A stretch of 64,000 bases of DNA. Source: Olivibacter jilunii (GTDB taxonomy: Bacteria > Bacteroidota > Bacteroidia > Sphingobacteriales > Sphingobacteriaceae). The notes below the pieces were generated by a model. It was not told the origin of the DNA. It searched no databases and worked only from the letters and a program-made list of their open reading frames with translations. The stretch lies in NCBI RefSeq assembly GCF_900607235.1, contig NZ_LR027849.1:496001-560000 (forward strand), in the 5' to 3' direction. Below, piece by piece: positions 25,600-33,796 of the stretch. Every line of letters begins with the position of its first letter. The first letter of the stretch is position 1. The position numbers and the translations under genes are program-made.

Positions 25600-26310
25600 C
25601 TAATTTAGCGGAAGCGCATAGCCGATGCTTAATGTGAATATTCTATTCTTGCCTTCGGGGCCGACAATAGTGGAGGTTAAATTGCCTTCATTGTCTACGC
25701 GTTGTATCTCCCTGGATTTGTAAAGCGTTTTGAAACCCCAAGAAAAACGGGCATCGAGCACTAAAAAGCCATCGTTGAATGGAAATTCAATTCCGCCACC
25801 AATGAGCGCACTCCAATCGGTACGGTTAAAGCGATTGTCGAAATCAGCGGATCTATTGTAGCTTTGAATTCGAGGTTCATCACTTTCCAGTTTTTCTCTA
25901 CCACCTAAAGCATAGGAAAAGGAAGGTCCGGCGTTAAAGTAATAGCGTGTGCCAATTCCAAAGTCGAAGCGGGCAAGTAGCGGTATTTCCAGGTAATGCA
26001 ATGTACTCTTTTGTTGGATGGTCAAGGCTTCATTCATGGTACCGGAAGAAATATGATCGGTTCGGTTATTGCGCATGCTATAATTTATTTCGGGTTGCAG
26101 GATAAAAGTTCGTAATTCATCCAATGCGATATTGAGACCGACGCCTGCAGAAACACCCGGCGAGAAGCGTTGGTTACTCAGGTTCGAAGAGGTTTCGCCG
26201 AAGTCATACGTGTTAGCGTTTAGGCCAACTTGTGGAATAATATAGATTTCTTGAGCGAGGCATCGGATATTAATCAGTAAAATCGAAAGTAAAACTATTT
26301 TTTTGATCAT
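25600..26310 (-). CDS. Outer-membrane beta-barrel protein (PorT/OMP_b-brl-like)
   Basis: Protein of 236 residues from the ATG at 26310, chosen because it gives a signal peptide (MIKKIVLLSILLINIRCLAQ). The rest alternates hydrophobic and polar residues as in an 8-strand barrel, with VGLNANTYDF, SAGVGLNIALD, LEIPLLARFDFGIGTRYYFNAG and a final FTLSIGYALPLN. This is the outer-membrane barrel family common in Bacteroidota, often called PorT-like. It diverges from a lipoprotein gene. Its function is not predictable. Confidence 0.8.
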   Translation of the reverse strand: MIKKIVLLSILLINIRCLAQEIYIIPQVGLNANTYDFGETSSNLSNQRFSPGVSAGVGLNIALDELRTFILQPEINYSMRNNRTDHISSGTMNEALTIQQKSTLHYLEIPLLARFDFGIGTRYYFNAGPSFSYALGGREKLESDEPRIQSYNRSADFDNRFNRTDWSALIGGGIEFPFNDGFLVLDARFSWGFKTLYKSREIQRVDNEGNLTSTIVGPEGKNRIFTLSIGYALPLN

Positions 26311-26404
26311 TGATTTATAGATTTGCAAATATTTAGGTAACAATAATAGTGTTTCTTTTGTTTTGTTTACCCGATGAATAGACATTGTTTCGTAATTTTA
26401 TATT

Positions 26405-27382
26405 ATGTATTTTAAGCTAGCTATGCTATTGAGATTTTCGAAGTGCTTTAACGTTTTTCTTTTCCTCTTAAATCTGATTTTTTTATTTTCTTGTTCTTCT
26501 CCCGCTGCGAACAAGCAAGCCTCAACCGATGAGGAAGAATTGGAGCCGGGCCGACCGTCTTTTACACCGATTGCGGGAACGGATTTTTTTGAGGTTCGGA
26601 GAGCTTTTGACAATGGCTTGGCTTTTGACACCTTGGGTTTTGAACAGGAGCCGGTATGGCATCTGAATTTCATCAGCAATGACTCTGTCAAAATTTTTAG
26701 TCCGGATAGCAATGCCATGCTGCATTACTCAATTTATTTTGATCAGGATTCTATCTTCCACTTTGGAAGGGAATGGTTTCGAGTACGTAGTTTAGCAAAG
26801 GATAGCTTGCTATTGCAACGCCTGACGGTGGTAAGCAAGCATGTGAAGGAAGCGCGATCCAATGTATATATGAAGCTTTACTCGGCACGCTTTATCCGCG
26901 ATAGTTTAAAAACAACAGTAGAAGAATTAAGAAAGCCACGACCGAATGATACGGCTTTTATTCAATGGCGGTCCAATATTGCAAATGCAAACCCCACGGT
27001 CATTGATAGCGCTTTTGCTGCACGTAATCCGGTGCAACTGATACCGAAGAATCCGAATATAACTGTTAAAAGGCGTATATTCAGTGAAACAGAACGGTTA
27101 AACCAGAGTGCTGCCTATGCATATTTGTATCCTGAATATGATATTGTAATCAATAAGGCATATAAGGATTTTTACTATCCGTTCTCGGTACTCGTAGATG
27201 GGAGAGGGGATGTCCATCTTGGAAAGTTTGTGACCAGTGATGAGTTTGTGGAATCCAGGAAAAAAGTTTTGGAAGGAATTATCAACGTCTATTTGAAAAA
27301 CCTATTAACAATTAAACCGGGCACGACCTTGGGGATACCGCATACCAGCTTAATTATGCTAAGGGTGAGGGGGATAGAATAA
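26405..27382 (+). CDS. Hypothetical lipoprotein (325 residues)
   Basis: An N-terminal hydrophobic segment followed by LFSC places a lipobox cysteine at about residue 30, so a lipoprotein is likely. The ATG at 26405 or the one at 26423 (MLLRFSK) could start it. The mature protein is mixed alpha/beta, with a polar linker rich in Glu after the cysteine and a C-terminal part containing AYAYLYPEYDIVINKAYKDFY. I do not recognise the family. It is divergent from the barrel gene and convergent with the prp operon. Confidence 0.65.
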   Translation: MYFKLAMLLRFSKCFNVFLFLLNLIFLFSCSSPAANKQASTDEEELEPGRPSFTPIAGTDFFEVRRAFDNGLAFDTLGFEQEPVWHLNFISNDSVKIFSPDSNAMLHYSIYFDQDSIFHFGREWFRVRSLAKDSLLLQRLTVVSKHVKEARSNVYMKLYSARFIRDSLKTTVEELRKPRPNDTAFIQWRSNIANANPTVIDSAFAARNPVQLIPKNPNITVKRRIFSETERLNQSAAYAYLYPEYDIVINKAYKDFYYPFSVLVDGRGDVHLGKFVTSDEFVESRKKVLEGIINVYLKNLLTIKPGTTLGIPHTSLIMLRVRGIE

Positions 27383-27393
27383 TGGAATAAAAA

Positions 27394-27426
27394 TCCGGTT
27401 CACGGATAAAATCAACATGAACCGGA
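27394..27426 (-). terminator. Rho-independent terminator between convergent genes
   Basis: TCCGGTTCA (27394-27402) pairs with TGAACCGGA (27418-27426). On the minus strand the stem is followed by TTTTTATT, so it should end the prp operon; it may also serve the plus-strand lipoprotein gene. Confidence 0.8.
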
Positions 27427-27458
27427 GGCAAAATCCTATTTTAAATTAAGGCGACGAA

Positions 27459-28904
27459 TTAAAACGTAATTAAATCCACAAAACCGGAGACAGGTATATC
27501 AACTAATTTTTCCAGATTGAGTGATTCTTCAAGAATTTTATCTTGCTGCTTCTTCGCAAAGATTCGCGCTAAGTTTGTTTTATACTTTGCAATTAACAGG
27601 GGGATTCCCTCTTCTCGTCGCCGTTTATGTCCAATTGGATATTCAACAACTTCCTCGCCAAATACCATGCCGTCTTTACAGGTAATTGTCAAGGCATTGG
27701 CGATCGAACGTTTATTCGGGTCGTGGTAGTCTTTTGTAAATTGAGGATCCTCTAGTGTGCTCATTTTCTCACGGAGCGCGTCTATCCTTGGATCGAATGC
27801 GATGTCATCTTCATAGTCTGCTGCCGTCAATCTTCCAAATAAAAGCGGAATGGCAATCATATATTGTAAGCAATGATCACGGTCGGCCGGATTGTGTAAA
27901 GGGCCCGATTTATCGATAATACGAATCGCCGCTTCATGCGTGCGGATTTGGACCTTTTCAATATCGTCAGCTGTTTTTCCGGCCGCTTGTAGCTTCCGAA
28001 AAAGTGTCATGGCTGCTTCCACTGCCGTCTGTGCGTGAAATTCTGCCGGGTAAGAAATCTTAAATAAGACATTTTCCATTACATAACTTCCATATGCTCG
28101 CTGAAACTTAAAGGCTTGTCCCTTAAACAAAACATCGTAGAAACCCCAGGTTTTGGCAGTCAACGCCGAGGGATAGCCCATCTCGCCCGTGCGGGCGATC
28201 AATGCCAAACGGACTGCGCGTGAGGTAGCATCACCGGCTGCCCATGATTTTCGACTCCCGGTGTTAGGTGCATGTCGATAGGTACGCAAGGATTGGCCGT
28301 CTACAAAAACCAGTGAAATGGCGTTTGTAAGTTCTTCACGACTTAAACCTAATAGATGGCCGACAACAGCAGTAGACGCCAATTTTACTAAGACCACGTG
28401 ATCTAGTCCTACTTTGTTAAAGGAGTTCTCCAAGGCGATAATGCCCTGTATTTCATGGGCCTTAATCATGGCATGCAATACATCTTTGATGGTAAAAGGC
28501 GATTTGCCCGTCGCAATGGACTCCCGGCTTAACCAGTCGGCGACCGCTAAGATAGCACCCAGGTTGTCAGAGGGATGGCCCCATTCAGCTGCCAGCCAAG
28601 TATCATTGAAATCGAGCCACCTAATAATCGTTCCGATATTAAAAGCTGCTTGCACGGGATCTAGTTGATAAGGGGTACCAGGTACCTTTGCCCCATTCGG
28701 AACGATGGTGCCTTTTACAATAGGGCCCAAAAGTTTAGTACAGGCCGGATAAGTGAGGGCTTCAAAGCCACATCCAAGCGTGTCTAGAAAACAATGATAG
28801 GCTGTTTGAACAGCAAGATCACTCGTGATTTTATAATCAAAGACATAGTTAACCATGTCAGTAATGACTTGATCTACAGGTGGACGTATGTTAGAATGGT
28901 GCAT
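27459..28904 (-). CDS. prpD: 2-methylcitrate dehydratase (MmgE/PrpD family)
   Basis: Cytosolic dehydratase of 481 residues, the expected PrpD size, converting 2-methylcitrate to 2-methyl-cis-aconitate in the methylcitrate cycle. Family landmarks include [10 protein letters not shown] near 49, [23 protein letters not shown] near 94, and [11 protein letters not shown] near 288. It is the third gene in the order prpB-prpC-prpD on the minus strand and ends at a terminator hairpin. The 87-bp gap upstream is filled with heptamer repeats. The neighbours fix the pathway; family relatives also act on cis-aconitate. Confidence 0.9.
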   Translation of the reverse strand: MHHSNIRPPVDQVITDMVNYVFDYKITSDLAVQTAYHCFLDTLGCGFEALTYPACTKLLGPIVKGTIVPNGAKVPGTPYQLDPVQAAFNIGTIIRWLDFNDTWLAAEWGHPSDNLGAILAVADWLSRESIATGKSPFTIKDVLHAMIKAHEIQGIIALENSFNKVGLDHVVLVKLASTAVVGHLLGLSREELTNAISLVFVDGQSLRTYRHAPNTGSRKSWAAGDATSRAVRLALIARTGEMGYPSALTAKTWGFYDVLFKGQAFKFQRAYGSYVMENVLFKISYPAEFHAQTAVEAAMTLFRKLQAAGKTADDIEKVQIRTHEAAIRIIDKSGPLHNPADRDHCLQYMIAIPLLFGRLTAADYEDDIAFDPRIDALREKMSTLEDPQFTKDYHDPNKRSIANALTITCKDGMVFGEEVVEYPIGHKRRREEGIPLLIAKYKTNLARIFAKKQQDKILEESLNLEKLVDIPVSGFVDLITF

Positions 28905-28910
28905 TTTTTA

Positions 28911-28959
28911 AAGTAAAAAGTAAAAAGTAAAAAGTAAAAAGTAAAAAGTAAAAAGTAAA
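28911..28959. repeat. Heptamer tandem repeat, 7 x AAGTAAA
   Basis: Seven perfect copies of AAGTAAA lie end to end in the gap between the prpC stop and the prpD start. The array is a likely slippage site and lies within the probable 5' leader of prpD. Confidence 0.9.
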
Positions 28960-28966
28960 TTTTACT

Positions 28967-28990
28967 AACAACTAACAACTAACAACTAAC
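28967..28990. repeat. Heptamer tandem repeat, 3.4 x AACAACT
   Basis: Three perfect copies of AACAACT plus AAC, immediately after the AAGTAAA array and ending 2 bp before the prpC stop codon. Same unit length as its neighbour array but a different sequence. Confidence 0.85.
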
Positions 28991-28991
28991 C

Positions 28992-30143
28992 TTACCGTTT
29001 ATCAAGTGGCACAAAGGCTCTGTTTTCCGGTCCGATATAATTGGCGCTGGGGCGGATGATTTTACCGTCCAACCGTTGTTCAATAATGTGGGCGCTCCAA
29101 CCACTCACTCTTGAAATAACAAATAAGGGCGTGAAAAACAAAGTAGGGACGCCCATAATATGATAAGAGACGGCAGAGAACCAATCGAGGTTGGGAAACA
29201 TTTTTTTCTTTTCCCACATCAGGGTTTCGATTCGCTCCGCTATCTTATACAGTTTGAGATCGCCAACTTCTTCCGATAGCGATTTGGCTACTTTCTTAAT
29301 AACAATATTGCGTGGATCGGCAATGGTGTACACGGGATGACCGAAGCCGATGATCACTTCTTTTTGTTCCAGTCGAGCTTCAATATCTCTTGCCGCTTCT
29401 TCTTCATTGGGATACCTACTTTGTATGTCATACGCCACTTCATTGGCACCTCCGTGTTTTTGACCACGTAAAGCACCAATGCTTCCCGTAATGGCCGAAT
29501 AAATATCCGAACCGGTACCCGTGATAACCCGGCCGGTGAAGGTTGAAGCATTAAACTCGTGCTCGGCGTAGAGATTTAAAGAAATCTGCATTGCCTTAAT
29601 CCATGATTCGCTCGGTTCTTTTCCGTGTAAGAGATGTAAAAAGTGTGCGCCAATACTGTCGTCATTCGTTTCCACCTCGATGCGTTTGCTGTTGTGCGAA
29701 TAGTGGTACCAATACAGCAACGCAGAAGGGTAGGAGGCCATTAGTTTGTCGGCGATATCTCGAGCACCCGAGATGTTATGATCGTCTTTTTCGGGCGATA
29801 TGGTGCCTAAAAGAGAAGTGTACGTACGGAGGATATCCATCGGGTGTGCCGCAGCGGGAATCTGTTCCAATACATTTTTTGCAATAATGGGCAAACCACG
29901 CAAGGCTTTTAATTTCGCCTTGTAGATATTAAGTTCTGCGGCATTTGGCAATTTTTCATGGATGAGCAGATGAGCGACCTCTTCAAAAGAGGCACCCTCT
30001 GCGAGATCTAAAATGTCGTATCCCCGATAGTGGAGATCATTACCGCTTCGTCCGACGGTGGATAAGGCTGTATTTCCCGCTAGGACGCCTGATAAGGCAA
30101 CTGACTTTTTTGGTTTAAATGGTTGGTTCTCTTCTGTTGTCAT
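28992..30143 (-). CDS. prpC: 2-methylcitrate synthase / citrate synthase family
   Basis: Citrate synthase-fold enzyme of 383 residues, joining propionyl-CoA with oxaloacetate. Active-site phrases are present: [11 protein letters not shown] near 228 with the first His, GFGHPVY near 267 with the second, and the Asp in [16 protein letters not shown] near 325. The length fits the short PrpC/type II citrate synthases rather than the 430-residue GltA form, and the position between prpB and prpD supports methylcitrate synthase. Some members also accept acetyl-CoA, so a dual role is possible. Confidence 0.9.
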   Translation of the reverse strand: MTTEENQPFKPKKSVALSGVLAGNTALSTVGRSGNDLHYRGYDILDLAEGASFEEVAHLLIHEKLPNAAELNIYKAKLKALRGLPIIAKNVLEQIPAAAHPMDILRTYTSLLGTISPEKDDHNISGARDIADKLMASYPSALLYWYHYSHNSKRIEVETNDDSIGAHFLHLLHGKEPSESWIKAMQISLNLYAEHEFNASTFTGRVITGTGSDIYSAITGSIGALRGQKHGGANEVAYDIQSRYPNEEEAARDIEARLEQKEVIIGFGHPVYTIADPRNIVIKKVAKSLSEEVGDLKLYKIAERIETLMWEKKKMFPNLDWFSAVSYHIMGVPTLFFTPLFVISRVSGWSAHIIEQRLDGKIIRPSANYIGPENRAFVPLDKR

Positions 30144-30205
30144 AATTATGGGTTTTTCATGTTTATAGGTGACGATAATGCTGTCTCAGCCAAAATTACA
30201 GCTCT

Positions 30206-31087
30206 TCATGTCTTTTTGAATAGCTTATCAAGTTTCGTCTCGAAATCATAATATCCAATACTTTGATAAAGTTCCTCCCGTGTTTGCATATCTGCTATGA
30301 CCGCTTGCTGCGAACCATCCTGCAGCAAATGTGTATACACTTTTAAGGCCGCTTTATTGGCCGCCCGAAAAGCGGATAAGGGGTAAAGAATAAGACGAAC
30401 ACCGGCGGCATGCAATTCAGCAACTGTCCATAAGGGTGTCATACCAAATTCGGTTATATTGGCTAATATAGGCAAACCGCTCGCTTTGGCGAATTCTGCG
30501 TATAGCCGGATTTCGTGTACAGCCTCTGCAAAAATAAAGTCGGCCCCGGCCTCTTGGTACTTATTTACTCGATCTAGTGTTCTTTCAATTCCTTCTGTCG
30601 CAAGCGCATCCGTGCGTGCACCGATCAGGAAGTTGGGATCAGTCCGCGCATCTACGGCCGCTTTTATCCGATCGACCATTTCGTCTGTACTCACGACTTC
30701 CTTACCTGGGCGATGGCCGCAGCGTTTGGCTCCTACCTGATCTTCGATATGAAGGGCAGCCGCGCCGGCCTTAATCAAGGACTTTACCGTACGGGCAACA
30801 TTAAAGGCCGAAGGTCCAAACCCCGTATCCACATCCACCAACAAGGGCGTGTCGGTAACATTGGTAATCCGATTGACATCAATTAAGATATCTTCGAGGT
30901 TGGTGATTCCTAAGTCAGGAATGCCTAAAGAACCTGCAGCTACACCACCTCCTGATAAATACAATGCCTGAAAACCAGCTTGTGTAGCCAATAAAGCATG
31001 ATTGGCGTTAATAGCGCCGGCAATCTGTAAAGGTCTATTCTTTTCCATCGCTTCTTTAAAGCGTAATCCCGCAGAAGAATTGTTCAT
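30206..31087 (-). CDS. prpB: 2-methylisocitrate lyase
   Basis: Lyase of 293 residues from the ATG at 31087 ([10 protein letters not shown]); a longer frame to 31120 exists but adds no family sequence. It splits 2-methylisocitrate to pyruvate and succinate. The PEP mutase/isocitrate lyase-fold motifs are visible: [21 protein letters not shown] for Mg binding, and the catalytic loop [10 protein letters not shown]. First gene of a prpB-prpC-prpD operon, with 62 bp to prpC. It completes a pathway for propionate or odd-chain carbon use. Confidence 0.93.
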   Translation of the reverse strand: MNNSSAGLRFKEAMEKNRPLQIAGAINANHALLATQAGFQALYLSGGGVAAGSLGIPDLGITNLEDILIDVNRITNVTDTPLLVDVDTGFGPSAFNVARTVKSLIKAGAAALHIEDQVGAKRCGHRPGKEVVSTDEMVDRIKAAVDARTDPNFLIGARTDALATEGIERTLDRVNKYQEAGADFIFAEAVHEIRLYAEFAKASGLPILANITEFGMTPLWTVAELHAAGVRLILYPLSAFRAANKAALKVYTHLLQDGSQQAVIADMQTREELYQSIGYYDFETKLDKLFKKT

Positions 31088-31202
31088 AATAGGGTGTTTA
31101 AAAGATTGGCCACCGAACACAAGGTAAGGTGGCCAAACAAGTTACAAATTTTATTTAAGAAGCGTATAAGCTAATTATAATTGTCAAGAATTTTACGCTT
31201 AT

Positions 31203-31742
31203 AAAAGGAACGATTTTTTTAATCAACTTTTTTCATCACTCGTTAGTTTTTAAAGGCATTTAACTTTTGGTTTGATCCAAAAGTTACAAAAGATCAAGGC
31301 TGTGTAGGCTACCTCGCAACCGATGGCAAAGCATTCGTGGCGCGTATTGGAGCCGTTTCACTTCCTCAATCCGCTTGTGTGCTGCAAGATGAACAGGTGT
31401 GCAAATGCTATACTGCTCGTTGCTTCGGTATCCTCCAAGGCCGTTCTTCCGACGCACAAGTCTATAGTACTAAGCTAAGGCTAATACGTCGGGTTAAAAG
31501 TAGAAGCCTTCCGTTCTGCTGAAATATCGCCTAGGAAATTTGCGGTTTGCACGTTACGTTGAGGCACTACCTTTAAAGCAAAGTTCCAAGCGATGAGTTT
31601 ATTCGCGTTCTGTCCATTTTTGGTACTCATGAGCTCCCTACGGTCGGTTTTGGTTACTTTTTTCATCACTCGTTCGTTTTTAAAGGCATTCAAGCTACTT
31701 CGTGGTCAGCGGAAGAAAGTGACAAAAAAAATCGTTCTTTTA
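31203..31742. repeat. Repeat-like intergenic element with inverted ends
   Basis: The 691-bp gap between prpB and the DUF1080 gene holds an ordered structure. GAACGATTTTTTT (31208-31220) recurs inverted at 31725-31737. Inside each end, a 35-bp segment with CATCACTCGTT and TTTTTAAAGGCATT is repeated directly at 31226-31260 and 31656-31690 with one mismatch. A hairpin of AACTTTTGG and CCAAAAGTT lies at 31262-31285. Short open frames inside (31337-31522 plus, 31481-31693 minus) look incidental, though the minus one may be an eroded coding remnant. No transposase is present, so this is a MITE-like or REP-like element. Confidence 0.55.
31617..31649 (+). repeat. 33-bp dispersed repeat, copy 1
   Basis: The segment containing GGTACTCATGAGCTCCCTA is found again, exactly and inverted, at 37192-37224. 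It lies near the right end of the 31.2-31.7 kb element. Confidence 0.85.
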
Positions 31743-31811
31743 ATCTAAACACCTTCATCTATATGTTAAAGGCGAAGCTGACCAACAGGGATTCACCGAA
31801 GGTAATCCCTG

Positions 31812-32525
31812 TTATAACTGCTTGATTTTGATGTTTCTGAAAGAGACGACATTCCCATGATCCTGTAAGGCAATTTTTCCTTTAGGATACTTGGCAAATC
31901 CTTCCCAATCGTGGAATTTACTTTTGGCAATCAATTGATTCCATTCTTCAGAACCTTTTTTGACATGAGCAGTTTGTACCCCGTTTAACCACAAAGTAAT
32001 TTCTCCTTGATTATACAGAATACGCGCTTGGTTCCATTCGCCAACCGGCTTTGGTTTGGAAACGTCAGGTCCTCCGATTAAATCGTATAATGAACCTGCT
32101 AAGTGATTGGGAATAAAGCGATCACCCGCATTGATGTTATCCAATACTTGCATTTCTATTCCTGTTTGGTAAGTTGCACCATATTTTGGATCTTCATGGA
32201 TACCAAATATAACACCACTGTTTCCGCCGTCACTTATTTTCCACTCCAAGGTCAGATCGTAATTTTCATATTCGGCGTCGGTTACCAAATCGCCTTTTTC
32301 CGCCTTATCAACGGTTGGATCGAAAACTAAGGCACCGTCTTTGACAGACCATGCGGCAGTGGCCTTGTCTTTTTGATAGGTGTGCCATCCTGTAGTGGAC
32401 TTTCCATCAAATAGAAGCACCCATCCATCTTTCTTTTCTTTAGAGCTTAAGGCATTTGGCTTTTGCGCAAAGGTAGCTGTAGCCAGGAATAAACAGGCAC
32501 AGATACTTAGTGAAATCTTCTTCAT
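31812..32525 (-). CDS. DUF1080 protein (3-keto-disaccharide hydrolase/LamG-like)
   Basis: Secreted protein of 237 residues with a signal peptide (MKKISLSICACLFLATATFAQ). The remainder is one DUF1080 domain, a concanavalin-like jelly roll; landmarks are GWVLLFDGKSTTGWHTY, NYDLTLEWKISDGGNSGV and YQTGIEMQVLDN, and the final VSFRNIKIK. Members are periplasmic proteins linked to 3-keto-glycoside hydrolysis. It is transcribed divergently from the LpxR gene. An imperfectly terminator-like hairpin (31784-31813) overlaps its stop. Confidence 0.87.
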   Translation of the reverse strand: MKKISLSICACLFLATATFAQKPNALSSKEKKDGWVLLFDGKSTTGWHTYQKDKATAAWSVKDGALVFDPTVDKAEKGDLVTDAEYENYDLTLEWKISDGGNSGVIFGIHEDPKYGATYQTGIEMQVLDNINAGDRFIPNHLAGSLYDLIGGPDVSKPKPVGEWNQARILYNQGEITLWLNGVQTAHVKKGSEEWNQLIAKSKFHDWEGFAKYPKGKIALQDHGNVVSFRNIKIKQL

Positions 32526-32678
32526 TTGTTTTTTCTTAATGTTTTTGTTGTTCTTTAGTTCTGATTCGTTTACTGTGGTTAACTGTTAAAACGTTTTTGC
32601 GCAAGATATAAAAATCTCCGGAAAATTGAAGTTGTTTTGTCATATTTAAGGATTCATTAACAACTTTGTTTCATTCAC

Positions 32679-32710
32679 CTTGACTGATATTTTCAATTTG
32701 TATAAGTTTG
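32679..32710 (+). promoter_or_regulatory. Bacteroidota promoter before the LpxR gene
   Basis: CTTG at 32679-32682 (-33-like) and TAAGTTTG at 32703-32710 (-7) are 20 bp apart, and the ATG follows 10 bp after the box. This is the best-formed promoter in the window. Confidence 0.6.
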
Positions 32711-32720
32711 GCTCTTCTTC

Positions 32721-33689
32721 ATGAGCTTACGATCGATCAGCCATACGCAAGTCCTATTGATGGGCGTGTGTATTTTTTTATGTTTAATTGCGTATAAAGG
32801 ACGTGCGCAGACTGAACTGTTACATGAATTGTCTATTCATAGTGATAACGATGCCTATTTGTTCATTAATCAGGACCAATACTATACTAACGGAATATCC
32901 TTTAGCTATCGTCAATTAGTCGACAAGGATTTTAGTGCTGCGAGTGCTAAGAAGAAGATCTGGGGAATAGCGATAGGCCATAAACTATATAATGCATATA
33001 ACGGTTTCAGCGAGTTGGTATTGATGGACAGGCCTTTTACCGCCTATTTATATGGACGGGTGAACAAGGCATGGTTCTATCGGGACGAATCGAGCTTAAA
33101 CCTTGGTGCAGAAGTGGGCTTATATGGTAAAGGTGCTTTTGGCGAGGCGCTACAGGAAGGTTTTCACAATCTGTTCGGCTTTTATGAAATCAGCGGTTGG
33201 GAGTATCAATTGCGCGATCATGTAACACTGGATTTGCGGGCGAAGTATAGTCGACTGCTACTACGAAGTACCTCCGGTAAAATGGATCTGCAGCTTCAAT
33301 CAAGCATGTCTCTGGGCTTAAATCAAAGTTTTATCGGTGCGGGCCCGGTATTGCGGCTTGGCAAATTGAACGCTTTGTACGCGTCTGCTTATAACGGGAG
33401 TCGGTTATTTCAAAAAGGCGAGGTTGTCAATAAAGAGCGTTACTTTTACTATCGGCCAATGCTGTTTTACCGATTATACGATGCGAGCATACAGGGAGGG
33501 ATGTTACTGGATGACAAAGGACCTGTTACCTTTGGCATTAAGCCTTGGATGCTTAGTCAAATTGTTGGCTTCACTTATGCGCATCGTCACGTAACGATCG
33601 ACGCGCATCTCCAGTTTAATACCAAAGAAGTTAAAAGTAATGCCACTGCCCATCAGTTTGGCTCCATTTCGATTGGATATGCCTTTTAA
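32721..33689 (+). CDS. LpxR-family lipid A deacylase
   Basis: Outer-membrane protein of 322 residues with a signal peptide (to about residue 30, GRAQ). The mature start contains HSDNDAYLF and QDQYYTNGISFSYR, which match the LpxR signature in which Asn and Asp bind calcium and help catalysis. The rest is a beta barrel ending in FGSISIGYAF. LpxR of Salmonella removes the 3'-acyloxyacyl chain of lipid A in the outer membrane. The role here would be envelope remodelling; Bacteroidota homologues are largely untested. Confidence 0.85.
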   Translation: MSLRSISHTQVLLMGVCIFLCLIAYKGRAQTELLHELSIHSDNDAYLFINQDQYYTNGISFSYRQLVDKDFSAASAKKKIWGIAIGHKLYNAYNGFSELVLMDRPFTAYLYGRVNKAWFYRDESSLNLGAEVGLYGKGAFGEALQEGFHNLFGFYEISGWEYQLRDHVTLDLRAKYSRLLLRSTSGKMDLQLQSSMSLGLNQSFIGAGPVLRLGKLNALYASAYNGSRLFQKGEVVNKERYFYYRPMLFYRLYDASIQGGMLLDDKGPVTFGIKPWMLSQIVGFTYAHRHVTIDAHLQFNTKEVKSNATAHQFGSISIGYAF

Positions 33690-33698
33690 TACGCACAA

Positions 33699-33706
33699 TA
33701 AATTTG
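33699..33706 (+). promoter_or_regulatory. Possible -7 promoter box before the TonB receptor gene
   Basis: TAAATTTG fits TAnnTTTG, 90 bp upstream of the TTG start at 33797. The -33 region is poor (TTG at 33673-33675, 23 bp away), so this is tentative. Confidence 0.35.
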
Positions 33707-33796
33707 TAATTTATTTGTAACATTTTAAAGTGCCCTGCGTCTAGTGGAATAAAGTGCACGCAAAAAAGCTCATAAATTCATATTAAACGCAAGGCC

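Noticed and set aside
28911-28990. Possible CRISPR array
   Set aside because: Units are 7 bp with no spacers, and no cas genes are in the window.
31337-31693. Two short open frames inside the 31.2-31.7 kb element
   Set aside because: They overlap in opposite directions, lack start signals and lie within a repeat structure; more likely incidental or eroded.
31784-31813. Hairpin at the end of the DUF1080 gene as a terminator
   Set aside because: The 10-bp stem is good but there is no T-run on the minus strand.
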